Below are positions 8,346 through 16,730 of a stretch of 44,936 nucleotides of DNA, piece by piece. Under the pieces are notes generated by a model, which ran no database searches, had not been told where the DNA came from, and saw only the letters and a list, made by a program, of their open reading frames with translations. The translations under genes were made by a program, and so were the position numbers. Every line of letters starts with the position of its first letter. The stretch's first letter is position 1. Origin of the DNA: Chlorobiota bacterium (GTDB lineage: Bacteria > Bacteroidota > Ignavibacteria > OLB7); contig JAQBOZ010000008.1 in the NCBI GenBank assembly GCA_028287785.1, positions 1-44,936 on the forward strand. Reading direction: 5' to 3'.

Positions 8346-9521
8346 TCATTGCGCAAGATAAGAACGAACGGCTTCCCGCGTTCGTTTATCAGCCTCGAAG
8401 ATATTTTCCAGCGACGGCTCATCGTCGATCCGGGCCTCGCCAAGGGCTCGCTCGATCAGCCTCGGAATGTCGTTAAAAGCGATGGTTCCCTCCAGAAACG
8501 CCGCAACCGCCACCTCGTTCGCGGCGTTCAGCGTGGTCGGGGCGGTCCCTTTGCGGTCGAGCGCCTCGTAGGCCAGGCGGAGGCAGGGGAAGCGCGCGGG
8601 GTCGGGGGGGGAAAACGAAAGCGATCCGATGGTCGCCAGGGAAAGCCGGTCGAAATCGTTGATGATCCGCTCGGGATAGGCCAGCGCGTACTGGATCGGC
8701 AGGCGCATGTCGGGAAGCCCAAGCTGCGCCTTCACCGATCCGTCGATAAACTGCACCATCGAATGGATGATCGATTGCGGATGGATCACCACGCCGACCT
8801 TTTCACGTTCCACGTCGAAGAGCCATCGCGCCTCGATCACCTCAAGCCCCTTGTTCATCAGCGTCGCGGAGTCGATGGTGATCTTCGGCCCCATGGTCCA
8901 GTTCGGGTGCTTCAGGGCGCGTTCCAGGGTGATGCTGGCGAATTCCTCCGCCGGCAGATCGCGAAACGGCCCGCCGGAAGCGGTCAGGATGATCTGCTCG
9001 ATCGCCTCCGGTTGCTCTCCCACCAGGCACTGGAACACCGCGCTGTGCTCGCTGTCCACGGGAATCAGCGTTGCGTGATGTTCCTTCAGCAGCCGGTTGA
9101 TCAGCTCCCCGGCCACCACCAGCGTCTCCTTGTTCGCCAGCGCTATCCGCTTGCCGGCCCGGATCGCGGCCACCGTCGGCGCAAGCCCGGCAAAGCCGAC
9201 CAGCGCGCTCATCACGGTGTCGATTCCGGGACGCGCGACCACATCGCACAGGCTTTCCTCTCCCTCCAGCACCTCCACGCGATCGCCGTAGAGCTTCCGG
9301 GCAACCGAGGCGGAGCAGGGGTTGGAGACCACCACGGTATCGGGCCCGAACTCCGCGATCTGCGCGCCGAGCAGTTCCACGTTCCCGTTCGTCGTCAGGC
9401 AGGCCGCCCGGTAACGGTCGGGATTGCGGCGGATCACGTCGAGCGTCTGCGTTCCGATCGACCCGGTCGAGCCGAGGATTGCGATCTGCTGCAATTGTAT
9501 GGGCATCTGTTCCGGGCTCAA
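8346..9521 (-). CDS. dxr: 1-deoxy-D-xylulose 5-phosphate reductoisomerase
   Basis: Dxr converts DXP to 2-C-methyl-D-erythritol 4-phosphate with NADPH, the committed step of the MEP isoprenoid pathway. The NADPH motif GSTGSIGTQTLDVI is near the N terminus. The metal/substrate motifs ANKETLVVAGE, PVDSEHSAVFQCL, TASGGPF, HPNWTMGPKITIDSATLMNKGLEVIEA (read in pieces) and HPQSIIHSMVQF all match. I use the TTG at 9521, which overlaps the rne stop (TTGA) and has GGAG five bases upstream. ATG 9506 is a shorter alternative (386 aa) that begins closer to where other Dxr proteins begin. Coupling to rne is likely. Confidence 0.95.
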   Translation of the reverse strand: MSPEQMPIQLQQIAILGSTGSIGTQTLDVIRRNPDRYRAACLTTNGNVELLGAQIAEFGPDTVVVSNPCSASVARKLYGDRVEVLEGEESLCDVVARPGIDTVMSALVGFAGLAPTVAAIRAGKRIALANKETLVVAGELINRLLKEHHATLIPVDSEHSAVFQCLVGEQPEAIEQIILTASGGPFRDLPAEEFASITLERALKHPNWTMGPKITIDSATLMNKGLEVIEARWLFDVEREKVGVVIHPQSIIHSMVQFIDGSVKAQLGLPDMRLPIQYALAYPERIINDFDRLSLATIGSLSFSPPDPARFPCLRLAYEALDRKGTAPTTLNAANEVAVAAFLEGTIAFNDIPRLIERALGEARIDDEPSLENIFEADKRTREAVRSYLAQ

Positions 9522-12500
9522 CTCATCTCCACTTCGCGGATTTCCCTCGCGTCCCGCTTCTCCCGCTCCTTGTCGCGATCGCGCTCCTTTTCCTTCACCT
9601 TCGGCTCGTTGATGAACTTGTCGGTGATATCCGCCTGCTGGCGGAGGGAGAAGAAGTGGAATTCATCCACCGGAAGCGATTCATCGAGAACCACCTTGAC
9701 CCGGACGAAATACTTCAGCATCAGTTTCGTGAGCCGGCTCGGCGATCCCTCGGTCAGATAATCGATGATCGTCGGGTTTGCCGTCAGCGTCAGACGGAAC
9801 TCCCGCGATCCCTCCTTGAAGCGCGCCAGCCACCGCTCGATATTTCTGATGACGGTGCTCTTGGACTGCACAAGGCCGCTGCCGGCGCAGACCGGGCATG
9901 GCTCCGAGATGGTCTGCACCACCTGCTGGCGGATGCGCTGGCGGGTCATCTGGACAAGCCCGAACTGGGTCATCGGAAGGACCACGGATTTGGCGCGATC
10001 CTTCTTCATCTCCCGTTTCAGCTCATCGTACACTTTCTTCCGGTTCTTTTCATCGTACAGATCGATGAAGTCCACCACGATCAACCCGCCGATATCGCGA
10101 AGGCGGATCTGCCGCGCGATCTCCCTTGCCGATTCCAGGTTGGTCCGCAGGGAGTTCAGCTCCTGATCCTTCTTTCCGGCGTAGCGGCCGGAGTTCACGT
10201 CGATCACCATCATCGCCTCGGTCTGATCCAGGATGATGTAGCCGCCGGAGGGGATGTAGGTTCTCCGCTCGGAGATCTTGTGCAGCTCCCGCTCTATGCC
10301 GAACTGATCGAAGATCGGCTTGGCGCCGGAATAGAACTCCACCTTCTCCACGAGCTGCGGCGCGGCCCATGCCACGTAATCCCGGATCTCCTTGTAGAGC
10401 GCCTTGTTGTCGATCACCACCCGGTTTGTGTCGGGGGTGAACAGATCGCGCATCACCGTGTTGGCGATCGACTGATCCTTGTACAGAAGGGATGGGCCGT
10501 TGGTCTGCTTGATCTTCTGCTCCACCTCCCGCCAGTTGTCGATCAGCATGGTGAGATCCTGCTTGATCACCTCCTCATCCTTGTCCTGCGCCACGGTCCT
10601 GATGATGCAGCCGTAGCCCTCCGGCAGAATGCTCTTGGCGATCCTGCGGAGACGGCGACGTTCCTTCATCAACTGAACCTTGCGGGAGATGCCGATCGAT
10701 GGATCGAGCGGCAGAAGGACGAGGAAGCGTCCCGGCAGGCTGACCTTCGTGGTGACGCGGACGCCCTTCGAGGCGTACGATTCGCGCGTCACCTGGACGA
10801 TCACATCCTGTCCCTTCTCCAGCGCGATCGTCACCTCGCCCGAGCGCTTCGTCTGGAACGTCGGCAGCTTCGCGTCGACCGTCGGGCCTTTCACCGGCGC
10901 GTCGGCACTATCGTCCCCTCCGCGTTTGCCGCCACGCTGCGGCCTCCGCCGCGCCGATGGCTTCTTTGCCGCGCCTTCCTCGGAAGCCGGTTGTTGCGGC
11001 TCCGCCTGCGCGGGCTCCGGCGTGGCCGGTGCTTCGGCGCGCGGCTCGGCGGTTTCCTTTGTCTTTCCACGTCCTCCGCCCCTGGCGGGACGCGCCCGGC
11101 GCGGGCTTTTCTCAGTATTTGCGGGTGCCTCCTCGCGGGGCGCTTCGGCCTCGGCGGGTGCCTCGGCTTTTGCCGGAAGATCGCGACGGCTCGTCTCCCT
11201 GTTCCGGCGATCCTCCTTCAACGGGCGATCCTCGCCGCGAGTTCCCGGCCTGTAGGTATCCTCGTGCGACAGCTCGGCGGGGCGCTGCTCCGCTGCCGGC
11301 GCTTCAGCGCGCGGCTCGGCCGCTTCGCCCTCGCGACGCTCGCCACGAGGCCGGTCGCGCCGGTCGCCTCTCCGGTTGTTCCGTCGGCCATCGCCCCGTT
11401 CGTTGCCGGCCGCCGCTCCGGTTTCCGAGCCTTCCTCGCGTCCACGCGCCTCCGGTGCGGTGCGCTCATCCCGCTCGCGCCGGTCATCCTGCGATGATTC
11501 GCGATCGTCCGATGGCCCCTCGTCCGATACGCGATCGTCGTGACGATAGCGCTCCCGCTCGCGGTCGCGGCTCCGCTCGTTTCTCCGCTGATCGGATGAA
11601 AGCGACTCGTTCCCCGATGCTTCGCTGTCTTCCCGGCGACGTTCCGGTTGTGCGTCATCGGCGCGGTCATCGCGACGGCGGTCGTCGTTGACGTTCCTGG
11701 GGCGGTCATCGCGGCGGCGGTCGTCGGCTGGTTTTTCGGTGCGGTCATCGCGACGACGGTCATCCGCGGGCTTTTCATCGCGGCGACGGTCGTCGGCTGG
11801 TTTTTCTGTGCGGTCATCGCGACGGCGGTCATCCGCGGGCTTTTCATCGCGGCGACGGTCATCGCGGCGGCGGTCGTCTGCTGGTTTCTCGGCGCGGTCA
11901 TCACGACGGCGGTCATCCGCGGGCTTTTCGGAACGGTCATCACGACGGCGGTCGTCTGCTGGTTTCTCGGCGCGGTCATCGCGACGGCGGTTCTCCGGTT
12001 CCCTTGCGGGGCGATCGTCCTGCGCGCGATCCTCGGGCTCCGATGCCTCTCCATCCTGCGATTCCGTCTGATCGCTTCCGGCCTCCCCTTCCTCGCCGCC
12101 ATCGCGACGGCGGTTCCTGCCGCGACCTCCGCGACGGCCGCGCTTGCGGCGACGCTTCCGCTGCTCCTCCTGCTGCTCCGGCGTGCCACCCTCGATGGCA
12201 TCGACATCGCCTGTTTCGGTCTCCTCCTGGTCATCCTCCCGGTCCATCTTCGCCACAGGTTCCTTTTCGGCGCGTGGGGGGGGCTCCTTCTCCCGGCGGC
12301 TCTGATCGTTGCGGTCGCCACCACGACGGTTGCCGCCGCGTCCCCGGTTCTCCTCGGCCGGGACATCCTGCGCCGGGCGCTCCTCGGCCGGCTCGGGCTG
12401 AACGGCTCCATCGGTTTCGGGGCGACTCTCGGCGCGATCCCTGCCGCCATCGCGTCGATCGCGTCCGCCGCGCCGGTCATCGCGACCCTGGCGACGATCG

Positions 12501-13045
12501 CCGGAGCGTTCATCGCCGGCACGCCCGTCGCGTTCGCGCGGGGTGGGGGCTGCCGTTGCATCGGAATCGGTAGCGGTGGGTTGTGAATCTTCCTCGACGC
12601 GCGGCTGCGGCGCATCCTTGCGCGGGGCCCGCTCGCGGTCGCGGGCTGGTTTGCCATCGCGTCCGCGACCCTGATCGCCGCGTCCACTCTTCTTATCATC
12701 GGTGGATGCCGGGGCGCGGGCTTCTACTTTCTTATCCTTATCGCCGGATTCGGCGGCATCATCCTCGTCGTCATCCTCATCATCTTTTTCGTCGAGGAGG
12801 TCCTTGAATTCATCCATTGCCGATCCGACATCGGAGAAATGGAGGAACGCATCCTGCGTTTCGCCGATGCTGACGAACGCGGCGTTCATCCCCTGGACGA
12901 CGCGTTCGACGCGTCCCAGGTAGATAGAGCCCACATGGCGCTCCTTATCGGGAACTTCCAGGAAAATTTCAGCGAGGCGGTCGTCTTCGGTTATCGCAAC
13001 CCGGATCTCAGTGGAGGTTGCGTTGATGATAATTTCTTTCTTCAT
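9518..13045 (-). CDS. rne: Ribonuclease E/G with a very large insertion inside the S1 domain
   Basis: The protein is 1175 aa from ATG 13045 (MKKEIIINATSTEIRVA), the usual N terminus of the family. The in-frame TTG at 13072 is less likely. Residues 1-75 are the first half of an S1 RNA-binding domain (IYLGRVERVVQGMNAAFVSIG, FLHFSDVG). The second half (GQDVIVQVTRE, GVRVTTKVSLPGR) resumes only near residue 740. Between them are about 650 charged, low-complexity residues with Arg/Asp-rich tandem repeats. The catalytic core is intact: MVIDVNSG near residue 947, VVDFIDLYD, and the CPVC zinc-link, ending like the family. It would process and degrade mRNA and mature rRNA/tRNA. The insertion is probably a disordered binding or scaffold region (inference). 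Confidence 0.93.
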   Translation of the reverse strand: MKKEIIINATSTEIRVAITEDDRLAEIFLEVPDKERHVGSIYLGRVERVVQGMNAAFVSIGETQDAFLHFSDVGSAMDEFKDLLDEKDDEDDDEDDAAESGDKDKKVEARAPASTDDKKSGRGDQGRGRDGKPARDRERAPRKDAPQPRVEEDSQPTATDSDATAAPTPRERDGRAGDERSGDRRQGRDDRRGGRDRRDGGRDRAESRPETDGAVQPEPAEERPAQDVPAEENRGRGGNRRGGDRNDQSRREKEPPPRAEKEPVAKMDREDDQEETETGDVDAIEGGTPEQQEEQRKRRRKRGRRGGRGRNRRRDGGEEGEAGSDQTESQDGEASEPEDRAQDDRPAREPENRRRDDRAEKPADDRRRDDRSEKPADDRRRDDRAEKPADDRRRDDRRRDEKPADDRRRDDRTEKPADDRRRDEKPADDRRRDDRTEKPADDRRRDDRPRNVNDDRRRDDRADDAQPERRREDSEASGNESLSSDQRRNERSRDRERERYRHDDRVSDEGPSDDRESSQDDRRERDERTAPEARGREEGSETGAAAGNERGDGRRNNRRGDRRDRPRGERREGEAAEPRAEAPAAEQRPAELSHEDTYRPGTRGEDRPLKEDRRNRETSRRDLPAKAEAPAEAEAPREEAPANTEKSPRRARPARGGGRGKTKETAEPRAEAPATPEPAQAEPQQPASEEGAAKKPSARRRPQRGGKRGGDDSADAPVKGPTVDAKLPTFQTKRSGEVTIALEKGQDVIVQVTRESYASKGVRVTTKVSLPGRFLVLLPLDPSIGISRKVQLMKERRRLRRIAKSILPEGYGCIIRTVAQDKDEEVIKQDLTMLIDNWREVEQKIKQTNGPSLLYKDQSIANTVMRDLFTPDTNRVVIDNKALYKEIRDYVAWAAPQLVEKVEFYSGAKPIFDQFGIERELHKISERRTYIPSGGYIILDQTEAMMVIDVNSGRYAGKKDQELNSLRTNLESAREIARQIRLRDIGGLIVVDFIDLYDEKNRKKVYDELKREMKKDRAKSVVLPMTQFGLVQMTRQRIRQQVVQTISEPCPVCAGSGLVQSKSTVIRNIERWLARFKEGSREFRLTLTANPTIIDYLTEGSPSRLTKLMLKYFVRVKVVLDESLPVDEFHFFSLRQQADITDKFINEPKVKEKERDRDKEREKRDAREIREVEMS
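11650..12010 (-). repeat. In-frame tandem repeat inside rne (39-bp-class units)
   Basis: About eight to nine imperfect units encode the consensus DRRRDDR(A/S/T)EKPAD, typically 13 residues (39 bp), with some units shortened to 10 residues or lengthened to 15. They lie in the S1-domain insertion of RNase E/G, roughly residues 345-465. Because units are nearly identical at the DNA level, copy number is likely to vary by slippage or recombination. The reading frame is kept in every unit. Confidence 0.85.
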
Positions 13046-13431
13046 GGATCGATGAATGAGCCCATGAACCAAGTCGGCGAAGACGGGAAGGAAGCTGGAG
13101 GAATACGGCAGGCGGGGAGACTAATCGAGGTGGATGCGTCCAGAGTGAGGTAACAGATGGATACAAGAACTGTCCTGAGCAGCGGTTCCGGTCCTGGAAT
13201 GGAGCGGAATACCGTATGCTGCCGGTACCGCGATGTGAGTCAATATGCTGCACGAATCCTTCCGGCGTGGCCGGCGCGAGTGCGAGTCCGTCGGTGTCGC
13301 GCAGGCATTCGATCTCCAGAGAGAGATCGAGCGCGCGAATCACCGTGCTCAGCATCAGGCGCAGTGCCGACCAAAGGGCGCCGAAAAGTGCCACGGGCGG
13401 TGGGCTTAAAAAATAAAAAAGAGGCCAAGCT
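13046..13431 (-). other. Long leader region between ffs and rne
   Basis: About 385 nt separate the SRP RNA from the RNase E/G start, with no credible gene. On the minus strand a T-rich tract (13420-13408) comes just after the SRP RNA and may mark its 3' end. A 7-bp hairpin (CGATCTC 13310-13316 with GAGATCG 13323-13329) lies further on. RNase E mRNAs of other bacteria have long regulatory leaders, so autoregulation is possible here, but nothing in the sequence proves it. Confidence 0.4.
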
Positions 13432-13513
13432 GATCTGTATCGCACCGTATCATTACTGACCGCTGCTTCCTTCCGGACCTGACGGGATTGGGTATGATAC
13501 GGCCGCACAGGAC
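13432..13513 (-). ncRNA. ffs: Signal recognition particle RNA (small bacterial 4.5S type)
   Basis: On the minus strand the conserved apical region reads GTCAGGTCCGGAAGGAAGCA, followed by GC. This is the Ffh-binding helix 8 with the symmetric and asymmetric internal loops and the GGAA tetraloop. It is enclosed by a perfect 9-bp stem (CCGTATCAT, 13502-13494, with ATGATACGG, 13453-13445). Outer pairing of CTGT with ACAG suggests an RNA of about 80 nt. Exact ends are estimated. It pairs with Ffh to deliver membrane proteins to the translocon. A strong promoter-like sequence lies about 30 nt upstream. Confidence 0.93.
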
Positions 13514-13542
13514 TTGACCCCAAAACTTTCTGAATTATTGGA

Positions 13543-13573
13543 CAAATATAATGCGTCGCGCCTCCTCTGGCAA
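13543..13573 (-). promoter_or_regulatory. Promoter for ffs (and possibly rne)
   Basis: On the minus strand TTGCCA (13573-13568), a 17-nt spacer, then TATATT (13550-13545) form a classic promoter. The last hexamer extends to TATATTTG, which also fits the TAnnTTTG element of Bacteroidota-type sigma factors. The predicted start, near 13538, is about 25 nt before the SRP RNA. Confidence 0.65.
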
Positions 13574-13989
13574 GCGAAACAGTTGAAGAAAGTGTTCGCG
13601 GTCGCCGCGGGGGAGTGAGTATCACCCCTGCTCTTCACGTTTATTCTCAGCGCGCTCACCGCAGGCATCATGAGATCCCGCGGATTTTCACCCTGCCTCC
13701 ATATTCGTCCCGTAGCTTGACGTTTGTGATTCGTGGACGGCCAGCGGGGATTGTGATACGCCCGGAGATCGCCGGAAGCCCATTTCCGACACTACCTCCG
13801 CGCCCGGCAATCCGTGCCTTTCGCACCGGATTTCCGTTGTTCCCGCGGCCTGAACATATACGATTCACCGGGCCAGCCCTACAGGCTCATTGTTCGACAA
13901 TCAACAGACACTTCTTCTTCCAGAAGAGGTTCCGATGAGGTGAATCCCCGCACCGATCGATTCCTTCATGACCGTTATCGAACGATGCA
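13574..13989. other. Intergenic region between ffs and the divergent glycosyltransferase fusion gene
   Basis: This is a 416-bp divergent gap. Short open frames on both strands lack convincing start sites or family resemblance. No repeat, tRNA or riboswitch could be recognised. It should contain the plus-strand promoter for the gene at 13990, but I could not pick one with confidence. Confidence 0.4.
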
Positions 13990-15756
13990 ATGAACGTTCT
14001 TCTAGCCTTGTCGCAGGTAGAAGTCACAGGGGCTGAGACCTACGCGGTCCTCCTGGCCGACGCGCTTATCCGGCGCGGTCATACAGTCCTGATCGTCTCG
14101 GACACGTTGACCCGGAAAACCCTGGCAACGCACATCCCGCTGGACCTGAACAACCGGACCGTGCCGAACCGCATCCGGCATATCAGGAGGCTGGCGCGGC
14201 TGATCCGGGAGAACGATATCGATGTGGTCCACGCCCATTCACGGGCGTCATCGTGGGTGAGCTGTTTCGCCGCCCGCATCTGCGGGATACCGCTGATCAC
14301 CACCGTCCACGGGCGCCAGCCGGTCCATGCCTCCCGGAAGATCGTCAAGGCATTCGGCGACAGCACCATCGCGGTCTGCGAGAATATTCGCGATCATCTG
14401 GTCTCCGATCTCGGCCTTCCCCCGGAGGATATCGAGGTGATCCGCAACGGCATCATCCTTCGGGATGCAGGCGGCGGCCGGTGCGTGGAGCCGGTGCGCG
14501 GCCCGATCTCGATCATCGGGCGGCTGTCGGGGCCGAAAGGGGATGTGACCCACACGATTCTGCGGGATATCGTGCCGTCGCTTTCCGGCGTTGCGGTACG
14601 CGTCATCGGCGGGCAGACGATACCTGAGCGATTCGAGCAGTTCCGTCCCGCCGTCGATTTTCTCGGCTATGTGGATGATGTGGTGCCGTTGATCCGGGAG
14701 TCGTCGGTGGTGATCGGCGCGGGGCAGGTGGCGATGCAGGGGCTGATGTGCGGGGTGCCGACGATCGCCATCGGCGAGGCCTGTTCGGTGGGGCTGATCA
14801 CGATGGAGAATTTCTCCACGGGATTGCGGAGCAATTTCGGCGACATCGCGACCGATGGGGCCTTCGACTGGAAAACGGTGGCGTCGGATATAGAGGCCGC
14901 GCTGGCGCCGCGGTGCGTGGGACAGGAGCTTCGGGATATCGCCCGGAGGGAGTTCGATGGGGAGAGGATGGTGGACGCGATCCTCTCGACCTACCAGGAT
15001 GCGCTTGCCGCCAGGCACCGGCGGGAGGTGCCGGTCCTCACCTATCATCGCGTGGTCAAGTCCGCGTGGGAGGCGGGAAATCACGGGATCTACGTGACGA
15101 AGGATCGCTTCGAGAAACAGCTTCGATATCTGAAACGGAAGCGATATACCGTGCTCACGCTCCGGGAGTTCATGACGTTGTCGCCGAAACAGATCTCCTC
15201 CGGGCGCTATGCCATCCTGACGTTCGATGACGGCTACGAGGATAACTACACGCACGCGCTTCCGCTGCTCCGGAAATATGGCTTCCAGGCGGTGGTCTTT
15301 CTGGTGACCAACTGCACGGTGAATCAATGGGATTGCGACCAGCCGGCCGAGCCGGCGGTTCCGCTGCTGAGCATCGAGCAGATCAGGCGGATGCGAAGCT
15401 ATGGCATCGAGTTCGGCGCCCACACGCTCCACCATCCGCATCTGACGGAGTTGAGCGCCGAGGAGGCCGCGCGTGAAATCTCCGGCTCCAGGGAACAACT
15501 GGAGGAGATTGTCGGCGAGCGGATCGCCAGCTTCTGCTATCCCTACGGCGATCTGAACGAGGAGGTGAAGATGCTGGTGAAGCAGGCGGGATACAGTTTC
15601 GGCGTGGCATCGAATTCCGGTCCCGTGAATATCAATCAGGATCGTTTCGAGATACGCCGCATTCAAGTGTTTCCGGGGACGGGGATGATGGGCTTCCGGC
15701 GCAAGGTGAGCGGAAGATATCTATCGAGAACATTGAAGCGGGGCTCGGGGGGATGA
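13990..15756 (+). CDS. Fusion: GT4-type glycosyltransferase + NodB-like polysaccharide deacetylase
   Basis: Residues 1-340 look like a GT-B glycosyltransferase: ALSQVEVTGAETYAVLLADAL (read in parts), DVVHAHSRASSW, TTVHGRQP, IRNGI, then IGRLSGPKG. The C-terminal half (about 348-585) is a NodB-fold carbohydrate esterase: VLTYHRVV, the metal/catalytic motif TFDDGYEDN near residue 413, the GAHTLHHPHL zinc motif near 476-485, and FCYPYG. One polypeptide could both add a sugar and de-N-acetylate a glycan. No signal peptide is seen, so the protein is probably cytoplasmic or at the inner face of the membrane. ATG 13990 begins a natural GT4 N terminus. The acceptor is unknown. It stands alone, 11 kb from the polysaccharide cluster. 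Confidence 0.85.
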   Translation: MNVLLALSQVEVTGAETYAVLLADALIRRGHTVLIVSDTLTRKTLATHIPLDLNNRTVPNRIRHIRRLARLIRENDIDVVHAHSRASSWVSCFAARICGIPLITTVHGRQPVHASRKIVKAFGDSTIAVCENIRDHLVSDLGLPPEDIEVIRNGIILRDAGGGRCVEPVRGPISIIGRLSGPKGDVTHTILRDIVPSLSGVAVRVIGGQTIPERFEQFRPAVDFLGYVDDVVPLIRESSVVIGAGQVAMQGLMCGVPTIAIGEACSVGLITMENFSTGLRSNFGDIATDGAFDWKTVASDIEAALAPRCVGQELRDIARREFDGERMVDAILSTYQDALAARHRREVPVLTYHRVVKSAWEAGNHGIYVTKDRFEKQLRYLKRKRYTVLTLREFMTLSPKQISSGRYAILTFDDGYEDNYTHALPLLRKYGFQAVVFLVTNCTVNQWDCDQPAEPAVPLLSIEQIRRMRSYGIEFGAHTLHHPHLTELSAEEAAREISGSREQLEEIVGERIASFCYPYGDLNEEVKMLVKQAGYSFGVASNSGPVNINQDRFEIRRIQVFPGTGMMGFRRKVSGRYLSRTLKRGSGG

Positions 15757-15839
15757 TGAGTTCGGACAACATCATCCGCTCATGCTTTCGGGACCGACGG
15801 AAACTCCGTCTGCCTTTGACATATCAGGGAGGAGATGCC

Positions 15840-16607
15840 ATGAAGAACATGCTCAACAAGGTTCCGGCGATCACGCTCACGTTCTGGATGATAAAGATCC
15901 TGGCAACCACCGTGGGGGAAACCGCTGCGGATTATCTCTCAACGACGCTGAACCTCGGTCTGACGGGGATATCGTGCGTCATGAGCGCCGTGTTGTTGAT
16001 CGCGCTGATCGTTCAGCTCAGATCCAGACGGTATGTGCCGGCGCTGTACTGGATCGTGGTGGTTTTACTGAGCGTTGTCGGGACGTTGATTTCGGATAAC
16101 CTGGTGGATAATCTCGGGGTCAGCCTGACAACAACGACCATCCTGTTCGGTTCCGCCCTGGCGGTGGTCTTTGTCGCGTGGTATCTGAGCGAAAAGTCGT
16201 TATCCGTTCACACCATTACCACCACCAGGAGAGAGCTATTCTACTGGGCGGCCATTCTCTTCACGTTTTCGCTGGGCACGTCGGCGGGGGATCTCATATC
16301 GGAGAGTTCCGGTCTGGGGTACGCATATTCCGCGCTCCTGTTCGCGGGATTGATTGTGCTGGTCTATCTGGCTTATCGTTACCTCGGGATGAATGCAATC
16401 CTGGCGTTCTGGATCGCCTATATCCTGACTCGTCCTCTCGGGGCATCCCTCGGTGATTTGCTTTCACAATCCGTCAAGGACGGCGGCCTGGGCCTGGGAA
16501 CGACGATAACGAGCATCGTCTTCCTGCTGACAATCCTGGCCCTGATTATTTATCTGACAATTCAGGAGAAGCGGCAGGCGTCCGTCTCGGGAACCGCCCC
16601 GCTGTAA
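15840..16607 (+). CDS. COG4705-like polytopic membrane protein with fourfold internal repeat
   Basis: The 255-residue protein consists almost entirely of hydrophobic helices, about eight. I chose ATG 15840 because AGGGAGGAG lies just upstream. The upstream frame from 15753 is polar and lacks a site. Four related segments recur: TTVGETAADYL near residue 22, VVGTLISDNL near 81, SLGTSAGDLI near 144, and PLGASLGDLL near 201. Each has G, a small or acidic residue, and a membrane-embedded Asp. I recall this pattern from COG4705 'uncharacterized membrane-anchored proteins'. The repeated intramembrane acids suggest transport of a cation or small solute, but the substrate is unknown. No close partner gene is evident. 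Confidence 0.75.
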   Translation: MKNMLNKVPAITLTFWMIKILATTVGETAADYLSTTLNLGLTGISCVMSAVLLIALIVQLRSRRYVPALYWIVVVLLSVVGTLISDNLVDNLGVSLTTTTILFGSALAVVFVAWYLSEKSLSVHTITTTRRELFYWAAILFTFSLGTSAGDLISESSGLGYAYSALLFAGLIVLVYLAYRYLGMNAILAFWIAYILTRPLGASLGDLLSQSVKDGGLGLGTTITSIVFLLTILALIIYLTIQEKRQASVSGTAPL

Positions 16608-16650
16608 AGCGCGCGTCCGCAACGCGGAGCAACGTGGAACGATGATCATG

Positions 16651-16688
16651 CAGGCCCGGTCTCTCATGGCGATGGAGAGCCGGGCCTG
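16651..16688 (+). terminator. Strong hairpin downstream of the COG4705-like gene
   Basis: CAGGCCCGG (16651-16659) pairs with CCGGGCCTG (16680-16688). The stem continues as CTCTC/GAGAG after one bulged T, giving about 14 bp with a nine-base loop. It begins 43 nt after the stop codon. No T run follows, so it may stabilise the 3' end or act with Rho rather than terminate on its own. Confidence 0.45.
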
Positions 16689-16730
16689 TCCGCGATCGCC
16701 GATGAGTTGGCCCGTCCAGCCCCGCGAATG

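Noticed and set aside
11648-12586. Plus-strand frame of Ala/Val/Ile-rich sequence looking like a membrane protein
   Set aside because: It is the complement of the Asp/Arg-rich insertion of RNase E/G; the tandem 'helices' come from the repeat codons.
13008-13625. Minus-strand frame upstream of rne
   Set aside because: It runs through the SRP RNA and into the rne start in another frame, with no family resemblance.
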